Positions 1 through 5,322 of a stretch of 5,322 nucleotides of DNA are shown here, in pieces. The notes under the pieces were generated by a model. The model was not told where the DNA came from, searched no databases, and was given only the letters and a program-made list of their open reading frames with translations. The translations under genes and the position numbers were made by a program. Position 1 is the stretch's first letter; the number at the start of each line of letters is the position of its first letter. This stretch comes from Bacteroidota bacterium (GTDB lineage Bacteria; Bacteroidota; Bacteroidia; Chitinophagales; Chitinophagaceae), in NCBI GenBank assembly GCA_947447835.1, contig CANFLP010000110.1, positions 1 through 5,322 of the forward strand. Direction: 5' to 3'.

Positions 1-354
1 GACTTCTTAGAAAAAACTACTGAAATTATCAAGTTAAAACAACCAGACGAAGAAGACAGTTTCTCTTTTGATATTGATACCCATCAAGGGAAAAAGACTA
101 TTTCAATTTCGACTCCAGTAATTGAAGATGGCAATGCTATTAAAGCTGAACTTACAAGTTTCGTGAATGCTATTATGAATGACGAGCCTACTGTAGTTAG
201 TGAGATTGATGGATACCTTGCCATGGAAGTAGCGCATCAAATTCTAGATAAAATTAATAAGAGTACTTCTGTATTAAGACAAGCACCTGAAGTAGAACCT
301 AAACCCATTAAAGAAGATGGTTCAGAATATGCTTTAGACTTTGACGAGGACTAA
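1..354 (+). CDS. Gfo/Idh/MocA-family oxidoreductase, C-terminal part (5' end outside window)
   Basis: The frame is open from the first base to the TAA at 352-354, giving 117 residues with no start inside the window. The GTG at 163 is an internal valine codon, not the true start, because related wording continues upstream of it. Residues 45-85 (from NAIKAELTSF through EVAHQILDKI) match the C-terminal helix pattern of Gfo/Idh/MocA proteins, in which an 'ELxxFxxAI' helix is followed by 'P.VS..DG..A..VA..I'. These are NAD(P)-dependent sugar or sugar-nucleotide dehydrogenases and related enzymes. The N-terminal Rossmann fold and the catalytic lysine region lie outside the window, so the substrate cannot be stated. 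After the last family helix there is a roughly 30-residue polar tail ending in acidic residues (DFDED). The gene converges on ispD, 80 nt away. A link to surface-sugar synthesis is possible, but this is only inferred from nearby rfaE1. Confidence 0.8.
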   Translation, partial: DFLEKTTEIIKLKQPDEEDSFSFDIDTHQGKKTISISTPVIEDGNAIKAELTSFVNAIMNDEPTVVSEIDGYLAMEVAHQILDKINKSTSVLRQAPEVEPKPIKEDGSEYALDFDED

Positions 355-434
355 TAATATAAAACGATCGTATATTTAGATCTAGTATTAGAAGTGAATA
401 CCCTCTTTACAAGTTTTGCTATTACTAATAATTG

Positions 435-1115
435 TTAAGCGAATCGCTTTGCTAAAATATACTCTGCAATAGCTAAATCTAATGGTCTTGTGATTTTGAT
501 ATTTTCAAATTCTCCATCTACCAAAAAAACTGGCTTCCCACTTGCTTCTAGCACATTGGCTTCATCGGTAAAAGAGGGTTCAAATGTTTGATTAAATGCA
601 TCTAATAATATCTCAGATTGAAAAGTTTGAGGGGTTTGGATTAACATGACATTTTCTCTATCAAATAATTCATGCGTATCCCCTTTCATTAAACGCACTG
701 TGTCGGTAGAACTCACTGCAGGTATCGCTGAACCTTTCTCCAATGCTTGCTGGTAACATCTTTGAATTAATGCTGGTGTAAGTAAACACCTTACTGCATC
801 GTGTACAAAAACAATTGAAGATTCCTTTACTTGTGCCAACCCATTTTTAACAGACTGAAAACGAGTTTCACCTCCTGCTACAAAAACAATATTTTTTGTA
901 AACCCATATTTTGCAAGCAAGTCCTTCCCTTCTTGAATATAGCCGTCTGGTAAAACTACCACTAATTGAATGTCCGAAAATGCTGCAACAAATTGATCAA
1001 TAGTATGCAACAAAACGGGTTTGCCTTGAATTTCTAAAAACTGTTTAGGCACCACCGACCCCATTCTTTGACCTGTTCCGCCTGCAACAATGATTGCTAT
1101 TTTTTTTGAATGCAT
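435..1115 (-). CDS. ispD: 2-C-methyl-D-erythritol 4-phosphate cytidylyltransferase (IspD)
   Basis: IspD joins CTP and 2-C-methyl-D-erythritol 4-phosphate to give CDP-methylerythritol, an early step of the cytoplasmic non-mevalonate (MEP) isoprenoid pathway. The 226-residue length is normal for a single-domain IspD, so this is not an IspDF fusion. Visible motifs in order: the glycine-rich CTP loop AGGTGQRMG (11-19) with R17; PKQF (23-26) with K24; GGETRFQSV (81-89); HDAVR (105-109) with D106 and R109; TPQTF (161-165); TDEANVLE (183-190); and NIKITRP (205-211) with K207. R17, K24 and K207 appear to correspond to the known catalytic and substrate-binding Arg/Lys residues of E. coli IspD. The ATG at 1115 places the glycine-rich loop at the usual distance from the N-terminus. 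The gene lies 92 nt after rfaE1 on the same strand with no terminator between them, so co-transcription is possible. A cysteine (C110) follows R109 where E. coli has proline. Confidence 0.95.
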   Translation of the reverse strand: MHSKKIAIIVAGGTGQRMGSVVPKQFLEIQGKPVLLHTIDQFVAAFSDIQLVVVLPDGYIQEGKDLLAKYGFTKNIVFVAGGETRFQSVKNGLAQVKESSIVFVHDAVRCLLTPALIQRCYQQALEKGSAIPAVSSTDTVRLMKGDTHELFDRENVMLIQTPQTFQSEILLDAFNQTFEPSFTDEANVLEASGKPVFLVDGEFENIKITRPLDLAIAEYILAKRFA

Positions 1116-1207
1116 ATAATTGAATTAATAGAATTTACATTCTTGTTTATGTCTTCTTAATTTATAATGCAAGCAACATAGTACTTACATAATTTATCCA
1201 AGAACTA

Positions 1208-2209
1208 TTACTTAACTAATAGTTTCTTTACTTCTTCTTGCAAATGCACTTTATTAATAGGCGCTGTTCCTACTAGTTCGCATACCAAACCACCTGCAAT
1301 ATTTGCCAATTCCGCAGCTAGTTCCATATCTTTTGTGCTAGCATAAGTTAAACTAGCTACTGCAATTACAGTATCCCCTGCCCCACTCACATCTGCAATA
1401 TTGCGAATATGCGTTGGGATTAATTTTTGTTCAACTGTTGCTCCAAAATACACGCCATGTTCTGATAAGGTTATAAAAGAAATCTCGTGTTGTAAGTTTT
1501 CTTTTAATGCAGCATGAACTTTGTTTAAATTATCTAAACTCACAGAGGGTATTTCGATTTTTAACCCTTCTTTTACTTCTTTCAAATTAGGTTTAAAAAT
1601 AGTACAGCCTTTATAAGCCAAAAAGTTTTTATGCTTAGGGTCCACCGCAGTTGGAATTCCTTTTTGTTTACAATAGTCTATAACCGAAGTTATTACATGC
1701 TTTGTAAGCACCCCCTTATTATAGTCTTCTAAAATAACCAAGCTTGGTTTTTCAGTATCTACGTATTTATAAAAATTAGCCAATAATTTTTCAGATTCGT
1801 TTTGACTAATATCATTAGTATGTTCATGGTCTAATCGCATCATTTGTTGATTACGTCCCATAATACGCACTTTATTAGTAGTTACGCGTTCACTACTTTC
1901 ATAAATATATTCCGTCTTGATCCCTTCTGCTTTTAACAAGCTGTCTAACTCTTTTCCTTCTGCATCATTACCAACCACAGCAAATAGTGTTGTAGGTGCT
2001 CCCAGTGCACTTAGATTTAAAGCAACATTCGCAGCACCACCTACCCTTGTTTCTTTCTTTTGTAGAGACACAATTGGCACTGGAGCTTCTGGCGAAATTC
2101 TGTCTACCGAACCCCACCAATAAGTATCAAGCATAATATCACCAACCACTCCAATTTTGGTTTGATTAAATGATCCAAATAATTCATCAAGTGCTTTTTG
2201 ATCCATCAT
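1208..2209 (-). CDS. rfaE1: D-glycero-beta-D-manno-heptose-7-phosphate kinase (RfaE domain I, PfkB family)
   Basis: This cytoplasmic kinase phosphorylates D-glycero-beta-D-manno-heptose 7-phosphate at C1, a step toward the ADP-heptose used in LPS core. It belongs to the PfkB/ribokinase fold. VGDIMLD (22-28) opens the fold, and RISPEAPVP (37-45) is the wording that separates RfaE/HldE kinases from other PfkB sugar kinases. GGAANVA (57-63) is the PfkB signature 1 region. DVSGAGDT (273-280) is the C-terminal anion-hole motif, with D279 as the expected catalytic base. At 333 residues it matches the kinase half of E. coli HldE (about 477 residues), so the nucleotidyltransferase half (RfaE2/HldC) must be encoded elsewhere. 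Two ATG codons are adjacent (2209 and 2206); either could start the protein. The first lies 2 nt after the permease stop, which suggests coupled expression. A candidate promoter inside the permease gene (2251-2281) could also drive it. Equivalent name: hldA. Confidence 0.92.
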   Translation of the reverse strand: MMDQKALDELFGSFNQTKIGVVGDIMLDTYWWGSVDRISPEAPVPIVSLQKKETRVGGAANVALNLSALGAPTTLFAVVGNDAEGKELDSLLKAEGIKTEYIYESSERVTTNKVRIMGRNQQMMRLDHEHTNDISQNESEKLLANFYKYVDTEKPSLVILEDYNKGVLTKHVITSVIDYCKQKGIPTAVDPKHKNFLAYKGCTIFKPNLKEVKEGLKIEIPSVSLDNLNKVHAALKENLQHEISFITLSEHGVYFGATVEQKLIPTHIRNIADVSGAGDTVIAVASLTYASTKDMELAAELANIAGGLVCELVGTAPINKVHLQEEVKKLLVK

Positions 2210-2211
2210 AA

Positions 2212-3636
2212 CTACGCTGCTGATTTTTGATTACGCAATGCGATATAATACAAAGGTATACCAATGAGTGTGATTATTAAACCTGGCCATGTAAAATTAG
2301 GCTTGTAAATGATTAATAAAACACAAAAGGCAGTACCCATTAAAATATAAATAGCCGGTAAAATTGGGTAGCCAAATGCTTTATACGGACGCTCTATTTC
2401 GGGACGTTTTTTACGTAAAATAAAGATGCCTATAATAGTTAGGATATAAAATATAACCACAATGAATGAAACCATGTCGAGTAAGTCGCCATATTTGCCA
2501 CTAAGACAAAGCAAACCAGCCACAACACATTGTGCCCATAATGCCCAAGATGGTACAGCATTTTTATTAAGGATGCCTGCTTTTTTGAAGAACAATCCAT
2601 CCTGTGCCATTGTATAATAAACCCTTGCACCAGCCAAGATTAATCCATTATTACAGCCAAATGTTGAAATCATTATCATCACTGCAATTACGTAAGTACC
2701 GATATTTCCAAAAATGACATGTGATGCTGCAACCGCTACTCTGTCCGCAGGTGCATTAGCAATTTCATTTAATGGAAGTACACTCAAGTACATAAGATTA
2801 GCAGATATATAAATTACAGTTACAATTAATGTTCCTAAAAATAAACTCAATCCAATATTTCGTTTTGGGTTTTTTATTTCACCCGCAATAAATGTTACGT
2901 TATTCCATGCATCACTACTAAAAATAGAACCCACCATACTTGCAGCAATAGCACCTAATATAGCAACGCCAAAAATGGGTGTTGTACTACCATCGGTCGC
3001 AATACTTTTCATATCCCACGCATGTTCCCAATTCGCATTCCAAATGCTTGACTTTGATGCTAATAAAAATCCAAAACCAATCAAGCCAAAAAGAGATGCC
3101 AATTTTGTTACTGTAAATGTGGTCTGAATTAATTTGCCCCCTTGCACTCCCTTGGTATTAATATAAGTTAGCAATACAATAATAGCAATGGAAACTAATT
3201 GTGCGGGGTATACTTTTAAGAAACCAATATGTAAAAGAATATTCGCGTCAGTCATTTCCAATGCAGGAAAAAAGTATCCAGCAAACTTGCTAAATGCTAC
3301 CCCTACCGCTGCAATGGTTCCCGTTTGAATGACAGAAAAAAAGCTCCACCCGTATAAAAAACCCAATAATGGATTGTAAGACTCTTTTAAATACACATAC
3401 TGGCCTCCCGCTTTTGGGAACATTGCACTTAGCTCGCCGTAACTTAAGGCAGCAGTAAGCGTCATAAAGCCCGTTAATAGCCAAACTGCCACTAACCAAC
3501 CGGCAGAGCCCACATTTCGGGTAATATCTGCACTTACAATGAATATCCCTGAGCCTATCATACTCCCTGCAACAATCATAGTTGCATCAAAGGCACTTAA
3601 GGTTGGTTTGAATCCTGTATTTTCTGTAGTTGACAT
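2212..3636 (-). CDS. APC-superfamily amino acid permease, LAT/SteT-like
   Basis: This is an inner-membrane amino acid transporter or exchanger of 474 residues with about 12 hydrophobic segments (roughly 14-36, 44-64, 88-120, 146-160, 171-193, 221-243, 262-285, 312-340, 362-380, 383-406, 425-444 and 448-467). The unwound TM1 motif GSMIGSGIF (24-32), which binds the amino acid backbone in this superfamily, is intact. The TM2/loop wording SYGELSAMFPKAGGQYVYL (65-83), the post-TM6 region GEIKNPKRNI (252-261), the TM8 ARVYYTMAQDG region (337-347) and ERPYKAFGYP (415-424) are typical of the L-type (LAT) branch that includes bacterial SteT. The substrate cannot be told from sequence. The start ATG at 3636 has an AT-rich leader without a Shine-Dalgarno sequence and lies only 33 nt past the A-run of the preceding terminator. 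The TAG stop is 2 nt before rfaE1. Other amino acid or polyamine specificities within APC are possible. Confidence 0.9.
   Translation of the reverse strand: MSTTENTGFKPTLSAFDATMIVAGSMIGSGIFIVSADITRNVGSAGWLVAVWLLTGFMTLTAALSYGELSAMFPKAGGQYVYLKESYNPLLGFLYGWSFFSVIQTGTIAAVGVAFSKFAGYFFPALEMTDANILLHIGFLKVYPAQLVSIAIIVLLTYINTKGVQGGKLIQTTFTVTKLASLFGLIGFGFLLASKSSIWNANWEHAWDMKSIATDGSTTPIFGVAILGAIAASMVGSIFSSDAWNNVTFIAGEIKNPKRNIGLSLFLGTLIVTVIYISANLMYLSVLPLNEIANAPADRVAVAASHVIFGNIGTYVIAVMIMISTFGCNNGLILAGARVYYTMAQDGLFFKKAGILNKNAVPSWALWAQCVVAGLLCLSGKYGDLLDMVSFIVVIFYILTIIGIFILRKKRPEIERPYKAFGYPILPAIYILMGTAFCVLLIIYKPNFTWPGLIITLIGIPLYYIALRNQKSAA
2251..2281 (-). promoter_or_regulatory. Candidate Bacteroidota-type promoter inside the permease gene, facing rfaE1
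   Basis: On the minus strand, TACCTTTG (2258 down to 2251) matches the Bacteroidota -7 consensus TAnnTTTG at every fixed base. Nineteen nucleotides upstream is TTTA (2281 down to 2278), a three-of-four match to the -33 element TTTG. Transcription would start around 2245, giving a leader of about 35 nt before the rfaE1 ATG at 2209. This is pattern matching only. In AT-rich DNA a perfect -7 match can arise by chance somewhere in a window this size, although its placement just ahead of a gene start is favourable. Confidence 0.35.
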
Positions 3637-3669
3637 ATTTGATCTGTTTATTTATAGAAACTTTAAGTT

Positions 3670-3701
3670 AAAAAAAATCCCGTTATAAAAACGGGATTTT
3701 T
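3670..3701 (-). terminator. Rho-independent terminator of the OmpH/Skp-family gene
   Basis: A perfect 12-bp inverted repeat, AAAAATCCCGTT (3673-3684) and AACGGGATTTTT (3690-3701), closes a 5-nt loop. On the minus strand the hairpin is followed by eight T residues (complement of 3670-3677). It begins only 5 nt after the OmpH gene's TAA at 3707-3709, so it clearly ends that transcript. It also sits directly in front of the permease start, with 33 nt between the T-run and the ATG. Confidence 0.92.
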
Positions 3702-3706
3702 AAGTA

Positions 3707-4282
3707 TTATTTTTTGGGTTGAAACTCTTGATTAAGCCCCTTTATGATATCTGCCGTGATATCATATGCAGTATCCTTATAGTACATTAAGTCTGGATTG
3801 CTTGAAAAGATATATGCAAACTGTTTGTTCTTATTATAGTTTGCTAAATACACTTCGATTTTCTTTTTCACTTCTTGTAAGCGTTTAAAACTTTCCTCTT
3901 GTAATTCTTGTGAAAGTTGTTGCTCTTTATTAGTGTAATTTTTTTCGGCTTGTACTAATTCTTGTTGACGACTACCTACTTCAGCCTGAGATAAATACTG
4001 GCCATTTTTTTGCAGCTCTTGATACTTAGCAATGTATGCATTTTTCAATGCAGTCAACTGCTTCGCATTCTCCATATCTTTAACTTGTAATGCAGATTTA
4101 ACTTCTTTAAAAAATTCATAATTATTTTGAATAGAGTCAATTTCAAAATAAGCAATCTTAACATTTCCACTAGCAAGTGCAGCAGATTTAATTGGAGTAT
4201 TATCTCCACTAAAATGTAAAATATACAGCACAATAACTGCTACTGCCAATACCCCATTCACAATCCAAGAAGTAGATTTCAT
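3707..4282 (-). CDS. OmpH/Skp-family periplasmic protein with N-terminal membrane segment
   Basis: This 191-residue protein resembles the OmpH/Skp family, whose members are trimeric periplasmic chaperones that hold unfolded outer-membrane proteins. One hydrophobic segment (about 7-24) follows a short N-terminus. VKIAYFEIDSIQNNYEFF (41-58) is the usual first strand and start of the helical arm. Residues about 60-145 are rich in Gln, Lys, Glu and Leu and should form the long coiled-coil arms. FAYIFSSNPDLMYYKDTAYD (155-174) is the returning strand pair, followed by DITADIIKGLN (173-183), the C-terminal family helix. No convincing signal-peptidase site lies close behind the hydrophobic segment, so the protein may stay anchored in the inner membrane, facing the periplasm. 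It appears to be monocistronic: the rpoC terminator lies upstream and its own terminator lies 5 nt downstream. The leader has no Shine-Dalgarno sequence. The chaperone role is inferred from the family. Confidence 0.82.
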   Translation of the reverse strand: MKSTSWIVNGVLAVAVIVLYILHFSGDNTPIKSAALASGNVKIAYFEIDSIQNNYEFFKEVKSALQVKDMENAKQLTALKNAYIAKYQELQKNGQYLSQAEVGSRQQELVQAEKNYTNKEQQLSQELQEESFKRLQEVKKKIEVYLANYNKNKQFAYIFSSNPDLMYYKDTAYDITADIIKGLNQEFQPKK

Positions 4283-4376
4283 TTGAAATAATTATTTATT
4301 AAAAAGGTTAGCGTGTTTAAGCTCGCTACTCTATAAAAATAAGTAAAAAACTAAATGTAACGAATAAAATATGCAT

Positions 4377-4412
4377 AAAAAAAGCAGGAAATATTGCTAC
4401 TTCCTGCTTTTT
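4377..4412 (-). terminator. Rho-independent terminator of rpoC
   Basis: A perfect 12-bp inverted repeat, AAAAAGCAGGAA (4379-4390) and TTCCTGCTTTTT (4401-4412), encloses a 10-nt loop. On the minus strand the hairpin runs into seven T residues (complement of 4377-4383). It starts 21 nt after the rpoC TAA at 4434-4436 and separates rpoC from the OmpH/Skp-family gene. Confidence 0.93.
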
Positions 4413-4433
4413 AACATTTTATACTAATGTGTA

Positions 4434-5322
4434 TTATTCTTCTTCGTCAAAGCTCATTGCTTCACGAGTTGTTGCCAACACTTCATACTCTTCCTTGCTT
4501 CCTACGATCAATTTCTCAAATTGTTTTTGACCGGTACCTGCAGGGATTAAATGACCTGTGATAACATTCTCTTTCAAGCCTAACATCATATCTACCTTAC
4601 CTTGAATTGCGGCTTGGCTTAATACTTTAGTAGTCTCTTGGAATGACGCAGCTGAAATCCAGCTTTGTACACCCAATGAAGCTTTTGTAATACCTAATAA
4701 TACTGGACGAGCTGTAGCTGGTTTCGCATCGCGCACTTCAACTACTTTATTGTCATTACGTCTTAAGATAGAATTTTCTTCTCTTAATTCACGAACAGTA
4801 ACAATTTGTCCTGGTTTAAATTTAGCACTTTCACCAGCATCAGTAACTACTTTCTTATCATAGATTCTGTCATTCTCTTCAATAAAGTCAAAGCGATCTT
4901 CTAAGTCTTCTTCTAAGAATTTGGTATCACCAGCATCTACGATTTCAACTTTCTTCATCATTTGACGAACAATCACTTCAATATGCTTGTCATTTATTTT
5001 TACACCCTGTAAACGGTAAACCTCTTGGATTTCATTTACAACGTATTCTTGAACCGCATATGGACCTCTGATAGATAAGATATCTGCTGGAGCAATTTGA
5101 CCGTCTGATAATGGACTACCTGCTTTAACGAAGTCACTATCTTGAACCAAGATTTGACGTGTTAATGGAACAAGGTACTTCTTCACCATACCATCTTTTG
5201 ACTCAACAATGATCTCTCTATTACCACGTTTGATATTACCAAATGCTACGATACCATCAATCTCACAAACAATCGCAGGGTTACCTGGATTACGTGCTTC
5301 GAATAATTCAGTAACACGAGGA
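4434..5322 (-). CDS. rpoC: DNA-directed RNA polymerase subunit beta', C-terminal part (5' end outside window)
   Basis: The minus-strand frame is open from the window edge (first full codon at 5321) to the TAA at 4434-4436, giving 295 residues. The ATG at 5189 is internal, since PRVTELFEARNPGNPAIV lies upstream of it in the same frame and is conserved beta' wording. RpoC forms the clamp and much of the active centre of RNA polymerase. The visible part begins just after the trigger-loop region of E. coli beta'. It contains VNEIQEVYRLQGVKINDKH (95-113 of the fragment), IEVIVRQMM (114-122), GITKASL (210-216), SAASFQETTKVL (223-234) and GLKENVITGHLIPAGTG (248-264), all strongly conserved across bacteria. 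The last roughly 30 residues are variable and end in acidic residues (DEEE). The catalytic NADFDGD motif lies outside the window. A strong terminator follows 21 nt after the stop. I see no frameshift or other damage. Confidence 0.97.
   Translation of the reverse strand, partial: PRVTELFEARNPGNPAIVCEIDGIVAFGNIKRGNREIIVESKDGMVKKYLVPLTRQILVQDSDFVKAGSPLSDGQIAPADILSIRGPYAVQEYVVNEIQEVYRLQGVKINDKHIEVIVRQMMKKVEIVDAGDTKFLEEDLEDRFDFIEENDRIYDKKVVTDAGESAKFKPGQIVTVRELREENSILRRNDNKVVEVRDAKPATARPVLLGITKASLGVQSWISAASFQETTKVLSQAAIQGKVDMMLGLKENVITGHLIPAGTGQKQFEKLIVGSKEEYEVLATTREAMSFDEEE

Noticed and set aside
437..449. AAGCG/CGCTT hairpin at the ispD stop as a possible terminator
   Set aside because: The stem is only 5 bp with a 3-nt loop, overlaps the ispD coding end and stop, and has no T-run on either strand.
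1116..1207. The 92-nt gap between rfaE1 and ispD as a promoter or small-RNA site
   Set aside because: I found no TAnnTTTG match, no strong hairpin and no open frame of note; it looks like a plain AT-rich spacer.
1917..2123. A 68-codon plus-strand open frame opposite rfaE1
   Set aside because: It lies wholly antisense to the conserved N-terminal coding part of the heptose kinase, and its translation is low-complexity Ser/Ala/Pro/Phe text with no recognisable domain.
2439..2630. A 63-codon minus-strand open frame inside the permease
   Set aside because: It is an alternate frame of a membrane-protein gene, which naturally gives hydrophobic out-of-frame text; there is no separate family signature.
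3290..3499. A 69-codon minus-strand open frame inside the permease
   Set aside because: It is out of frame with a well-conserved transporter sequence and has no recognisable motif.
4309..4328. TAGCG/CGCTA inverted repeat in the leader of the OmpH/Skp-family gene as a riboswitch or regulatory hairpin
   Set aside because: It has only five base pairs around a 10-nt loop, with no conserved RNA motif; this is expected by chance.
4352..4382. TACATTTA (minus strand) as a -7 element for the OmpH/Skp-family gene
   Set aside because: It misses the final G of TAnnTTTG, and the expected -33 position falls in the T-run of the rpoC terminator, so the match is too weak to list as a feature.

Overview
The window looks like chromosomal housekeeping DNA from a member of the Bacteroidota, probably near the Chitinophagaceae. 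This rests on the AT-rich composition, the wording of the RpoC C-terminus, an OmpH/Skp-like protein with an N-terminal membrane segment, a stand-alone heptose-phosphate kinase, and A/T-rich gene leaders without a clear Shine-Dalgarno sequence. The family-level placement is an impression from protein wording, not a computed result.

Layout: positions 1-354 (+) hold the last 117 codons of a Gfo/Idh/MocA-family oxidoreductase that begins outside the window. It converges on a long minus-strand block covering 435-5322. Read in the direction of transcription (right to left), that block is: rpoC (3' part only, 4434-5322), a strong intrinsic terminator (4377-4412), an OmpH/Skp-family gene (3707-4282), a second strong terminator (3670-3701), an APC-superfamily amino acid permease (2212-3636), a D-glycero-beta-D-manno-heptose-7-phosphate kinase (rfaE1/hldA, 1208-2209) starting 2 nt after the permease stop, and ispD (435-1115) after a 92-nt gap.

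Functionally, the block moves from transcription (RNA polymerase beta' subunit) to envelope and precursor metabolism. OmpH/Skp is a periplasmic chaperone-type protein, RfaE1 feeds ADP-heptose synthesis for LPS core, and IspD supplies isoprenoid precursors by the non-mevalonate pathway, which also feed undecaprenyl carrier lipid and quinones. The permease is the odd member: its substrate cannot be read from sequence, and its tight spacing to rfaE1 suggests co-transcription rather than a shared pathway.

No intergenic stretch exceeds 300 bases. I saw no RNA gene, CRISPR array, insertion sequence, attachment site or phage gene. I found no convincing new biological system. The points worth a second look are regulatory: the terminator placed almost against the permease start, a candidate internal promoter in front of rfaE1, and a convergent gap without a visible terminator.
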